Source of the DNA: JBMNKL01 sp050261495
GTDB taxonomy: Bacteria; Bacillota; Clostridia; Acetivibrionales; DTU013
Direction of reading: 5' to 3'
DNA length: 60,653 nt
Assembly: GCA_050261495.1 (NCBI GenBank)
Contig: JBLNDI010000064.1
Span: 1-60,653, forward strand
In this document: in pieces, positions 7,760-15,952 of the stretch
Position numbering within the stretch: position 1 is the first letter of the stretch
Layout: every line of letters starts with the position of its first letter
Made by a program: the position numbers and the translations under genes
Notes under the pieces: model-generated
Databases searched by the model: none
What the model saw: only the letters and a program-made list of their open reading frames with translations
Told to the model about the DNA's origin: nothing

Positions 7760-9334
7760 TTAATGCAGATCGTCTCCTGCATCTTTGTCCGGAATGTTGC
7801 TGCCGAGCTCCAATGGCTTGATGCATTCGAGAGCCGGGCCTTCAATGATGTCGCCGTTATAGGTGAACCTGGACCCGTGACAGGGGCAGTCCCACGACAA
7901 CTCGGCCGAATTCCATTTCAGTTCGCAGCCGATATGGGTACATGTGGTGCTGACAAGGTGCAATTCGCCTTCCATGTCACGGTACATGCCGACCTTATAG
8001 CCTTCAACCTTGGTAATAACGGCTTTTCCTTTAGGCACTCCTTCCGTCCCGCTCGGAATATTCAACTTTCCTGAAATATAATTTTTTGCCACGTCAACGT
8101 TTTCCATAATGAAATTTTTCGCCGAAGCGACCGGTGTGAACCGGGACGGGCTATATACCGATTCCCAGGGGTTTTTGCCTTTTATAATAAGATCGGAGAT
8201 TATCATGGCGGATACCGTGCCGTTGGTTATTCCCCATTTCTGAAACCCCGTCGCTATATAAATGTTGCTTTTCCCGGACGTCATGCGCCCGGCGGCCGGT
8301 ATTTCATCCATGGATGTGTAGTCCTGGGCGGACCACATGTACGGTATGCCGGTAACATCGTAATTGGATTGTGCAAAATCCCGGATTGCATCATAGTGCT
8401 TGTGAAGATCGGTTCCATGCCCCGTTTTGTGAGTTTCTCCGCCAGCCAGGAGAAGCCTTGTTCCGTTGCTTTCATATGAGCGCAATGTGCGCGAGGGATT
8501 TTCGGCATTGATATACATGCCGTCCGGGAGATTGCCGTTTATCACAAAGCCCATGAGATAGGCGCGCTCAGGGTAAAACCTGGTAAAATACAGGCCGGGC
8601 TTGTCGTAGAACGGGTAACGCGTAGCCTGTACCACGCTCTCCGCACGAATCCTTATTCCGCTGTCGGTTACTACCAGGTGCGGGTTGCCTTCTATAATGT
8701 CAACGATGCGGGTTTGCTCGAATATGCGGCATCCCTTGCTTTCAATGATTGAAGCCAATGCAAGAAGGTATTTCCTGGGGTGGAACTGCCCTTGGTTTGC
8801 AAATTTCATCGCCGCTTTTACTTCAAAAGGCAAATCAAGCCTGCTTGTGAATTCTGCGGGCAATCCGAGACGCAACGCGGCTTCTGTCTCATCCTCCAGC
8901 TTTTGAACATAATTGTCGTCCTGAGTGAACACGTATGCAGGGACCCTTTTAAAATCGCATTCTATGCTGTTTTCACGTATGACGGACTCGATAAAGCCGA
9001 TGGCTGCCTGGTTTGCGTCAGCATACTGCCTGGCCTTTTCTTCTCCGACCGCCTTGATTATTTTGTTATATTTAAGGGTATGCTGCGATGTTATTTTAGC
9101 CGTGGTATGGCCGGATGTTCCTTTTGCAATGCGGTTGGCGTCAAAAACAGCAACGCGGGCGCCTTCTTTTAAAAGAAGATACGCCGTGGTCAGGCCTGTT
9201 ATGCCGCCGCCGACGATTGCCACATCTATGTCAAATTCATTTTCGACTTTCGGATACGCCGTATCCTCGGTAGTATCGATCCATAAAGATTTGGGCACTG
9301 CCGGGCCGCTTCCGGTTATATTGTTTTTTTCCAT
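7760..9334 (-). CDS. FAD-dependent oxidoreductase fused to a C-terminal Rieske [2Fe-2S] domain (YhfW-like)
   Basis: A 524-residue fusion. Residues 36-50 hold the Rossmann motif VAIVGGGITG for FAD binding in a DAO-type fold (to about 400). The last hundred residues form a Rieske domain whose ligands are Cys465-x-His467 and Cys483-x-x-His486 (CTHIGC and CPCHGSRF). Proteins of this architecture, such as Bacillus YhfW, are presumed redox enzymes passing electrons between flavin and the iron-sulfur centre, but the substrate is unknown. There is no signal peptide, so it is cytoplasmic. It starts at ATG 9334 with GGAGG upstream. It is not in an obvious operon. Confidence 0.9.
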   Translation of the reverse strand: MEKNNITGSGPAVPKSLWIDTTEDTAYPKVENEFDIDVAIVGGGITGLTTAYLLLKEGARVAVFDANRIAKGTSGHTTAKITSQHTLKYNKIIKAVGEEKARQYADANQAAIGFIESVIRENSIECDFKRVPAYVFTQDDNYVQKLEDETEAALRLGLPAEFTSRLDLPFEVKAAMKFANQGQFHPRKYLLALASIIESKGCRIFEQTRIVDIIEGNPHLVVTDSGIRIRAESVVQATRYPFYDKPGLYFTRFYPERAYLMGFVINGNLPDGMYINAENPSRTLRSYESNGTRLLLAGGETHKTGHGTDLHKHYDAIRDFAQSNYDVTGIPYMWSAQDYTSMDEIPAAGRMTSGKSNIYIATGFQKWGITNGTVSAMIISDLIIKGKNPWESVYSPSRFTPVASAKNFIMENVDVAKNYISGKLNIPSGTEGVPKGKAVITKVEGYKVGMYRDMEGELHLVSTTCTHIGCELKWNSAELSWDCPCHGSRFTYNGDIIEGPALECIKPLELGSNIPDKDAGDDLH

Positions 9335-9413
9335 AACAATCCTCCAACCAGTAAATATTCAAATTTATCATTTGCTAAAATTCGAATTTAATACAGTATA
9401 TTATTCCAGAGAA

Positions 9414-9584
9414 ATGGGCATTAAGCTGTGGGAGAGGGATACTCATATACTATTTCCTGTTTCAGCCGCAACGGGTTTTGCTTTGCAGTGCCTGTACACC
9501 GAGGACGGCGAAATTGACAAATGCTACAGGGTGAAAAATGATGAGTTGGTGGAGTTCCCGAAAGGATACCATACGAATACATAG
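9414..9584 (+). pseudogene. Possible remnant of a 5-deoxyglucuronate isomerase (IolB-like) gene
   Basis: A 56-codon open frame whose peptide contains LQCLYTEDGEIDKCYRVKN, then DELVEFPKGYH. This matches the cupin core of IolB, where a similar tract precedes the metal-binding GYHP motif; here it reads GYHTNT and stops. Intact IolB is about 270 residues, so only a fragment remains, with no plausible ribosome site and no other inositol genes nearby. It could be a decayed import or the scar of a deleted locus. Assignment rests on a short motif only. Confidence 0.5.
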
Positions 9585-9603
9585 GATTCGATAAAAACCG
9601 GTG

Positions 9604-10401
9604 TTATGAAAAATTGCCGGCACCCGTGAACATGTCTATCTCCTTTTTAATGTTATTGATGACGCAATACAGGTAAATGGCCGCTGTTAAATAGTACGGA
9701 ATCCATTTGAGAGGTATGTTGACAGGCGCCAGGTCCAAGATGGTGAAGACCAGCAGCGGCAGCGTCATCGAGTAGACGCTGAGCTTGAAAATGCTGCGGT
9801 AGCTGAGGCCTGTATGTTTATATGCATTGATTATGACGCCGATAAGGCTTATAATCAATGCGTTTATATATTTTAAGCAAATAAAAAACAGCATCGCGAA
9901 GATAAACGTGATTATGCCGAGGGGTTTCATAACCGGCAATACCCGTCTGACGCTGTCCCTGGTGATAACGAGCCCCTCAAACACGTCCAGGTCAATAGTT
10001 GTCTTATCAACAAAGTTCTTCTGTATAATCCTGTCGGAAGTTATAAGCATGGCAGTGTCATATTCATCGAGAACCCTTTCATCCGCATTGGGTGATGTGT
10101 CTATTATAATGGCGTAATTTCCGTCGCTTAATATTACCGGCATTTCGCCTTCGACTTCCAGCCTTCCGTTCTCTAATTTAAAATCCGGGACAATTGTATT
10201 GAAATTGCCGGCCAGGTCGTCAATCATATTGTTGTATTCGATCATCCCTGGTATATATACGACCAATGAGAAAAATAATGAAACCAGGAGTAGGTAAACC
10301 ATTGCCTTACCTGTGCTTTGCCTCAGGAACAACCTGTATTTTTCAAAGCTTGCAATACTGTAAAAAAAGCGAGAAAAAAAACCTAGCTTGGTATTGTTCA
10401 T
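9604..10401 (-). CDS. DUF1189 family membrane protein
   Basis: A 265-residue protein beginning FFSRFFYSIASFEKYRLF, the typical DUF1189 opening in which a short amphipathic start leads into the first transmembrane helix (about 32-52). A large extracytoplasmic domain follows (about 55-160, with repeated ILSDGNYAIIIDT-like strands). Four or five more helices close the protein, with a conserved AYKHTGLSYRSIFKLSVY segment. The function of the family is unknown; in other Firmicutes members are found near envelope or maltose-transport genes. ATG 10401 is preceded by GGAGG. It is divergent from the YtrA-like operon. Confidence 0.85.
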   Translation of the reverse strand: MNNTKLGFFSRFFYSIASFEKYRLFLRQSTGKAMVYLLLVSLFFSLVVYIPGMIEYNNMIDDLAGNFNTIVPDFKLENGRLEVEGEMPVILSDGNYAIIIDTSPNADERVLDEYDTAMLITSDRIIQKNFVDKTTIDLDVFEGLVITRDSVRRVLPVMKPLGIITFIFAMLFFICLKYINALIISLIGVIINAYKHTGLSYRSIFKLSVYSMTLPLLVFTILDLAPVNIPLKWIPYYLTAAIYLYCVINNIKKEIDMFTGAGNFS

Positions 10402-10533
10402 ATTAGCCTCCTGAAATACTTTTCCACAATATTATACTATGCAAAAATACAGTAATCAAATCAATTTAGCCCGAATGATTGCCTTCAGCCGAAATATTTC
10501 AAGGGTTGAAAAAGCACGCATGAAATTTAGGCG

Positions 10534-10585
10534 TTGACACTGTTTATATACTGTGCTACACTGTATATAATAATATATACACAGT
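10534..10585 (+). promoter_or_regulatory. SigA-type promoter overlapped by ACTGT-TATA operator repeats
   Basis: TTGACA at 10534-10539 and TACACT at 10557-10562 are separated by 17 bases. ACTGTTTATA (10539-10548), ACTGTATATA (10560-10569) and its inverted partner TATACACAGT (10576-10585) overlap and follow the promoter. The palindromic pair is the likely binding site of the YtrA-type regulator encoded immediately downstream, giving autoregulation by blocking RNA polymerase. Confidence 0.75.
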
Positions 10586-10629
10586 AAGCCGTCATTAAAT
10601 GGACAAATGCCCGGGAGAGAGGTGAAAAA

Positions 10630-11007
10630 TTGTTTATAGCGTTGTCAAATAATGATCCGGCGCCGCTATACGAGCAGATAAAGACGCGTGTAATCGAACA
10701 GATATTAAGCGGGAAACTTCCCCCGGGGTACATGCTTCCGTCGATCCGCGCCCTGGCAAAAGAGCTGAAAATAAGCGTGATAACGGTTAAAAAGGCATAT
10801 GATGACCTTGAGGCGGGAGGTTACATTGTTACCAGCCAGGGCAAAGGATCGTTTGTTGCCAGGGCAGGCGCGGAGTTCGCCAGAGAGGATAAGCTTAGGA
10901 ACGTGCAGCATTACTTCGAACGCGGCATTGATATCTGCAGGGAGCTTGGCATGGATAACGGCAGTATTGTAAAGACATTTAATGAAGTGCTGGATTCTTA
11001 TTCATAA
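10630..11007 (+). CDS. GntR-family regulator, YtrA subfamily
   Basis: A 125-residue DNA-binding protein. The winged helix (about 10-78) has the GntR signature PLYEQIKTRVIEQILSGKLP, then SIRALAKELKISVITVKKAY. The C-terminal part is only about 45 residues, as in YtrA proteins, which dimerise through a short helix pair instead of binding a metabolite. The start is TTG 10630 after GAGAGGTG. It is the first gene of a three-gene operon with an ABC exporter, the usual YtrA arrangement, where the regulator represses its own operon and responds to cell-wall-active compounds in studied relatives. Confidence 0.92.
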   Translation: MFIALSNNDPAPLYEQIKTRVIEQILSGKLPPGYMLPSIRALAKELKISVITVKKAYDDLEAGGYIVTSQGKGSFVARAGAEFAREDKLRNVQHYFERGIDICRELGMDNGSIVKTFNEVLDSYS

Positions 11008-11056
11008 GCATGCGATTTGCAGGCATTATTCCGTAAAAAATAGATGGAGGTAAAGC

Positions 11057-11941
11057 ATGGAAGAATATATACTTAGCGTAAATAACCTGTGTAAATCCTA
11101 TAACGCCTTTTCGCTCAAGAATGTCGGGTTTGAGATACCCAGGGGCTATATCATGGGGTTTATCGGGAAAAACGGCGCAGGCAAGAGCACGACGATAAAA
11201 TGCATCATGGACCTGATCCCGTTTGAATCGGGGACCATAAAACTGTTTAATCTCGACAACAGGCAGCATTCCGATGAAATAAGGCAAAGAGTCGGTTATG
11301 TGAGCGAAGAGCAATACTTCTATGAAAATATGAGCGTTGGCTGGACGGTGAATTTCTTCGGCGGGTTCTACCCGAATTGGGACAGAAATTATTGCAAGGA
11401 ACTGCTTGAGCGGTTTGCAATCGATCCTTCAAAAAAGGTAAGCGAGCTTTCAAAGGGAATGAAAATGAAACTTGCCCTGACAATCGCGCTCTCGCATAAA
11501 CCGGAACTGTTGATTCTTGATGAGCCGACGTCCGGCCTGGACCCGGTAGTACGCGATGAACTGCTTGAATTGTTGCTGGAGATAGTCCAGGACGAAAACC
11601 GTTCGGTGTTCTTTTCATCGCATATTACGTCAGATATTGAGAAAATAGCGGATTTTATAACTATTATAGAAAACGGCGAAATAATACTCAGTGACGAGAA
11701 GGATGCGATAATTGATAAATGGAGGCTATTCAAAATTGATAACATGTACGGTAACGAAAAGATTTTCGGAAGGCTGCGCGGTTTAAAGAGAGGGGAATTT
11801 GGCTACAGCGGCATTACCGACAATCCGGACGGTTTTATAAACGAATTCCGCAGGATGTTTCCGGATGGCAAATTCATCATGGAAAGAGTATCGCTGGATG
11901 AACTGCTTTTAAGGATGGTAAAGGATGGTGGGGAAGCATGA
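11057..11941 (+). CDS. ABC transporter ATP-binding protein (YtrB/EcsA-like)
   Basis: A 294-residue nucleotide-binding subunit. Walker A is GKNGAGKST at 37-45, the signature motif is ELSKGMKMKL, and Walker B is LLILDEPTSGLDP. The tail after about residue 215 is the variable domain seen in ABC-2 exporters of the bacitracin and lantibiotic resistance type. It is preceded by a good GGAGG and overlaps the permease start by four bases (ATGA), indicating translational coupling. Together with the permease it would form an exporter under control of the upstream GntR protein. Substrate is unknown. Confidence 0.94.
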   Translation: MEEYILSVNNLCKSYNAFSLKNVGFEIPRGYIMGFIGKNGAGKSTTIKCIMDLIPFESGTIKLFNLDNRQHSDEIRQRVGYVSEEQYFYENMSVGWTVNFFGGFYPNWDRNYCKELLERFAIDPSKKVSELSKGMKMKLALTIALSHKPELLILDEPTSGLDPVVRDELLELLLEIVQDENRSVFFSSHITSDIEKIADFITIIENGEIILSDEKDAIIDKWRLFKIDNMYGNEKIFGRLRGLKRGEFGYSGITDNPDGFINEFRRMFPDGKFIMERVSLDELLLRMVKDGGEA

Positions 11942-12657
11942 TGAAGCATATACGGTTACTGGTGTTGAAGGATTTCCAGGTTCATTTGAAATCCATAATA
12001 AATTATGTGGCCATAGGTTTTATATTCATGCTGGTTTTTACGATGTCCGGAAGCCTGCAAATGTCGTTCCCGATATCCGTTTTTATTATAATTTACGGCT
12101 TTATCAACAAATGCCTTTATGAGGATGAAAAAAACAACACGCTGAGGCTGCTCGTCTCACTGCCGGTAAAACGCGACAGCATAGTGATCGCAAGGTACCT
12201 GAGCACGGTGGTTATAATTGTCGTTATAGGGGCGGTAATGGGATTAATAAGCACATTTTTGACCGGGGCGCTGTCGGCGGCTGATGCCCATGCGGGTGCT
12301 GAAGTTCCCGGGGCGATGGTAAATGTCCTCATGGTAGTTTGCATGGGCTTGCTCTTCCTGTTATTAATGTCCATATATCTGCCCATGGCTTATAAACTTG
12401 GCTATATAAAAGCCGTAAATATCAACCGGTTTGTCTTTCTTGGCATTTTTGCATTGTTTGGCGCACTGCCGGCAATATTCAGGATGAAAGGTGACAAACC
12501 GCAGGGTTCCTTCTCATGGATGGGCAGGGTTGAATCATTTATTGAATCAATAGGCCCGGCATGGATGGTTGTTTTGCTTGTTTTGTTTTCCGCGGGCATA
12601 TATTTGCTTTCAATGTATATATCAATAAAGCTCTTCAGAAAGAGGCAACTGTTCTAG
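11938..12657 (+). CDS. ABC-2 type permease subunit
   Basis: A 239-residue integral membrane protein with six predicted hydrophobic helices. Between helices two and three it carries the motif EDEKNNTLRLLVSLPVKRDSIV, which is the cytosolic coupling segment of ABC2_membrane_2 family permeases. The start overlaps the ATPase stop, and the protein is the last of the operon. The pairing implies export or lipid-II-linked protection activity as in other YtrA-controlled systems, but nothing in the sequence fixes the substrate. Confidence 0.9.
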   Translation: MMKHIRLLVLKDFQVHLKSIINYVAIGFIFMLVFTMSGSLQMSFPISVFIIIYGFINKCLYEDEKNNTLRLLVSLPVKRDSIVIARYLSTVVIIVVIGAVMGLISTFLTGALSAADAHAGAEVPGAMVNVLMVVCMGLLFLLLMSIYLPMAYKLGYIKAVNINRFVFLGIFALFGALPAIFRMKGDKPQGSFSWMGRVESFIESIGPAWMVVLLVLFSAGIYLLSMYISIKLFRKRQLF

Positions 12658-12675
12658 TTGCCTTATGTTTCCAGG

Positions 12676-12781
12676 ACGGGCGGACATATGCCTTGACTCG
12701 CACCCGCTTGCAATCCTCGAAAAGCACACCCGGCAGCCATGACTGCACATGATGACTTAATTTGCGCTATGTCCGCCCGTT
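12676..12781. repeat. 106-base element bounded by a perfect 13-base inverted repeat
   Basis: ACGGGCGGACATA at 12676-12688 and its exact reverse complement TATGTCCGCCCGT at 12769-12781 bound an 80-base interior with no coding signal. The gap between the ABC operon and aroA (254 bases) contains nothing else I can name. It may be a small non-autonomous mobile element or an unusually long-looped terminator. No obvious target-site duplication flanks it. Confidence 0.5.
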
Positions 12782-12911
12782 CTTATAGCAACTTTCTCAA
12801 GCCTGACCCCGTATTAAATATAAAATGATTTGACGTTATAGCTGCCTTATATTAATATATTAATAATAACTTTATGGAAGTTTTTGTAGAATGACAGAAA
12901 GGAATGCAGTT

Positions 12912-14198
12912 ATGGTTTTAAGGGTAAGAAAATCAGCTGCCAGCGGTTGCGTCAGCATTCCCGGTTCAAAATCCCATACTATCAGGGCTGTTTTTTTGGC
13001 GAGCCTGGCAGGCGGACGATCGGTGATTGTAAACCCGCTTTTATCAAAGGATGCATTTTCTGCAGTTTCCGTTTGCCGCGCTTTCGGCGCGGAAATTGAA
13101 AGCGACCTGGACAGGTTCGTTATTGATGGTGTTGACGGCAAGCCGGCATTGCCGGAAAACATAGTCGATGTGGGCAATTCCGGCACCACTCTCCGGTTTG
13201 CCATGATGACAGCCGGACTGATAGATGGTTACACGGTTTTCACCGGCGACTACCAGATACGCAGGAGACCGCTGGGTTCGTTAATCCATGCCATGAACGA
13301 GTTGGGAGGCACGGTATTTTCCACCCGCGGCAACGATATGGCTCCGGTTGTTGTAAAAGGAAGGTTGAAAGGCGGGAAAGCCGGGCTTGATGCCGTCACT
13401 TCCCAGTACCTTTCGTCGATACTCATTAATGCCCCGCTGCTTGATAATGATACGGAGATAATAATATCAAGGTTGAATGAAGTCCCCTACGTGGAAATTA
13501 CAATGTGGTGGCTTGACAAACAAGGTATCGAGTATTGCAACAACGGCTTTAAATCCGTATATATAAAAGGTGGGCAGAAGTATAAAGCTTTTGACATTAC
13601 GATTCCGGGTGATTTTTCATCCGCCACGTTTTTCATGGTGCTGGCCGCCATTTCCGGGGAGGAGTTTATCCTGAAAAACCTGGATATGACCGATCCGCAG
13701 GGTGATAAGAAGGTCTTGGAATATCTCAGGGAAATGGGTGCGGAGGTTCGCTGCCTCGACGATGGGATAGTTATAAAAGGCAAAAAATTAAAGGGCATTG
13801 AAATCGACATGAATTCAACGCCGGACGCGCTGCCGGCCATGGCCGTGGCAGGATGCTTCGCGGAAGGGGAAACACGCCTCTTGAATGTTCCGCAGGCAAG
13901 GCTTAAAGAAACCGACAGGATTCATACCATGTGCGTCGAGCTTGGCAAAATGGGCGCGGATATAGAAGAACTGCAGGACGGACTAATAATAAGGAACAGC
14001 AGGTTAAAAGGCTGTAGAGTGAGCGGTCATGACGATCACAGGATTGTGATGGCCCTTGCGGTAGCCGGGCTTAATTCGGAAGGTGTGACGGAAATCGATA
14101 CGGCAGAGGCCATGAATGTCACATTTCCGGCGTTTCCGCTCATTGTCAGGGAGTGCGGCGGCGACATTAAGATGATAGGAGAAGAATCCGACCTTTAA
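12912..14198 (+). CDS. aroA: 3-phosphoshikimate 1-carboxyvinyltransferase (EPSP synthase)
   Basis: This 428-residue enzyme joins phosphoenolpyruvate to shikimate 3-phosphate, the sixth step of the shikimate pathway. Seen motifs are PGSKSHTIRA at the N-terminus (Lys and Ser contact substrate), the NSGTTLRF loop, SSATFFM, and RLKETDRI near the C-terminus. Length is normal. ATG 12912 is preferred because GAAAGGA lies upstream; an in-frame ATG at 12891 lacks a ribosome site. It heads an operon with aroC and aroK and a Spo0A-like gene. The SKSHT variant of the substrate loop differs from the common SKSxTNR form but is seen in some clostridial class enzymes. Confidence 0.96.
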   Translation: MVLRVRKSAASGCVSIPGSKSHTIRAVFLASLAGGRSVIVNPLLSKDAFSAVSVCRAFGAEIESDLDRFVIDGVDGKPALPENIVDVGNSGTTLRFAMMTAGLIDGYTVFTGDYQIRRRPLGSLIHAMNELGGTVFSTRGNDMAPVVVKGRLKGGKAGLDAVTSQYLSSILINAPLLDNDTEIIISRLNEVPYVEITMWWLDKQGIEYCNNGFKSVYIKGGQKYKAFDITIPGDFSSATFFMVLAAISGEEFILKNLDMTDPQGDKKVLEYLREMGAEVRCLDDGIVIKGKKLKGIEIDMNSTPDALPAMAVAGCFAEGETRLLNVPQARLKETDRIHTMCVELGKMGADIEELQDGLIIRNSRLKGCRVSGHDDHRIVMALAVAGLNSEGVTEIDTAEAMNVTFPAFPLIVRECGGDIKMIGEESDL

Positions 14199-14255
14199 TG
14201 AAAAAGAAATGAATTTATGCCGCAACAAATTGATTTTCGTAATGGAGGAATTGCG

Positions 14256-15437
14256 ATGCTTGGAAATACATTCGGACGGTTTTTCCGCGTAACGACCTGC
14301 GGAGAGTCATATGCGGGCGGATTTAGAAAAAACCCGTCCATACCGCCTCAACTCTATGGAGGGCAGGTAGTGATCGTGGACGGTGTGCCGCCCGGATTGA
14401 AAATTACTTCCGAAGTTATACAGGCGGAACTGGATAAACGCAAACCGGGCCTGTCAGAGCTCAGTACGCCCAGGAAAGAGGCCGACAAGGTGTATATTTT
14501 TTCCGGCGTCATGGAAGATGATTTTTCCACCGGAGCTCCCGTAGGCATGATAATTCCAAACAGCGACTTTGATGACGCCCATATCGCCCAGCACAAGGAA
14601 AACAGGGAACTGGCGAGGCCGGGCCAGGCGTCGTATACTTATTATAAAAAATACGGGCGCTATTATGACTGGGCCGGCGCAGGCAGGGCTTCGGGGAGGG
14701 AAACCTCGGCAAGGGTCGCAGGGGGAGCTATAGCCAAGTTGATCCTGGATGCGGTCGGGATAGACGTTATTGCGTACATCGTGGAATCCCACGGAATAAA
14801 AGCGGCTCCTGTCACGTATGAAACGGCCAAGGCAAATTACCGGAAGAATGAAATAAATTGCCCCGATCTTGCTAAAGCGCAGGAAATGATAGATGACCTT
14901 CTCAAGGTGAAAGCCGCAGGGGATTCATGCGGGGGTGTCGTGGAAGTGGTTGCCGCAGGCGTGCCTGCAGGCCTGGGAGAACCGGTGTTTGACAAGCTCA
15001 GCGCAATGATAGCGCATGCCCTCATGTCTATCGGCGCCGTAAAAGGCATTGAGTTCGGAGACGGGTTCAGGCTTGCTGTAATGACCGGCTCGGAAGCCAA
15101 CGATACTCCGTATTATGATCAGGAGTCAGGCAAGATACGTTTCCGCACAAATCGTGCCGGAGGCATGCTCGGAGGCATATCCAACGGGGAAGAGATAAGG
15201 GTAAGGGTGGCTGTCAAACCTACTCCGACCATCTTGCGGGAACAAGCCACGGTCAACATGGTAAAACTGGAGAACGTGGAGCATGTATTTGCGTCCAGGA
15301 GCGATCCGAGCATTTGCACCAGGGTTTATCCCGTGTGCGAAGCCATGATGAGGATGGTGCTGGTTGATGCGTTGTACATGGCGGAAGGATACAGGAAAAT
15401 AGCGTCCCTGATTGACCCGGGGTGGGACAGGATATGA
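14256..15437 (+). CDS. aroC: Chorismate synthase
   Basis: A 393-residue enzyme converting EPSP to chorismate with reduced FMN as cofactor. It begins with the family signature TFGRFFRVTTCGESYAGG, carries RPGQASYTYYKKYG, then GAGRASGRETSARVAGGAIA (FMN and phosphate binding), and later GGMLGGISNGE. ATG 14256 has GGAGGA just upstream. The last four bases overlap the shikimate kinase start (ATGA), so the genes are translationally coupled. Confidence 0.97.
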   Translation: MLGNTFGRFFRVTTCGESYAGGFRKNPSIPPQLYGGQVVIVDGVPPGLKITSEVIQAELDKRKPGLSELSTPRKEADKVYIFSGVMEDDFSTGAPVGMIIPNSDFDDAHIAQHKENRELARPGQASYTYYKKYGRYYDWAGAGRASGRETSARVAGGAIAKLILDAVGIDVIAYIVESHGIKAAPVTYETAKANYRKNEINCPDLAKAQEMIDDLLKVKAAGDSCGGVVEVVAAGVPAGLGEPVFDKLSAMIAHALMSIGAVKGIEFGDGFRLAVMTGSEANDTPYYDQESGKIRFRTNRAGGMLGGISNGEEIRVRVAVKPTPTILREQATVNMVKLENVEHVFASRSDPSICTRVYPVCEAMMRMVLVDALYMAEGYRKIASLIDPGWDRI

Positions 15438-15952
15438 CAGCGGAAAACGGACCGGTATGCCGCGACAACATAATCCTAATCGGGATGCCGGGCGCGGGAA
15501 AGAGCACGGTCGGTCCGTTGCTGGCAAGGAAGCTGGGATTTGCCTTTGCGGATACCGATGAACTTGTCAGAAAAGCCGACGGGCGAGACTTAAAAGATAT
15601 TGTGGCGGAAGACGGCCTGGAAAAATTCCTGGAAATTCAAAAGACGATTATTATGTCCACCGCTTTTAAAAGCAGCGTTATTGCGACAGGAGGCGGTGTT
15701 GTGAACAGCGGCGAACTGATGCGTTATTTTAAGAATATTGGCAAGGTAATATATCTGAAACAGGACTTCGAAGTACTTGAGAAAAGGCTTAAACCAGGGA
15801 GGAGACTGGCCAGGAAGGCAGGGCAGGATTTCCGTTCGCTTTTTGAGGAGCGTGATCCGCTGTATGCCGGGTATGCCGATCATATAGTATATTGCGGTGA
15901 AAAAACACCCGAAAAAATCGTACAGGAGATACTGGATGAATGTCGGATATGA
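15434..15952 (+). CDS. aroK: Shikimate kinase
   Basis: A 172-residue P-loop kinase phosphorylating shikimate at the 3-hydroxyl. Visible are the Walker A GMPGAGKST, the substrate-binding DTDELV, the GGGVV loop (ATGGGVVNSG), and the lid arginine region RRLARKA. The ATG at 15434 overlaps the aroC stop; a GTG at 15422 is in frame but less likely. The kinase works upstream of AroA although its gene is third in the operon. The 3' end overlaps the Spo0A-like gene by 13 bases. Confidence 0.93.
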   Translation: MTAENGPVCRDNIILIGMPGAGKSTVGPLLARKLGFAFADTDELVRKADGRDLKDIVAEDGLEKFLEIQKTIIMSTAFKSSVIATGGGVVNSGELMRYFKNIGKVIYLKQDFEVLEKRLKPGRRLARKAGQDFRSLFEERDPLYAGYADHIVYCGEKTPEKIVQEILDECRI

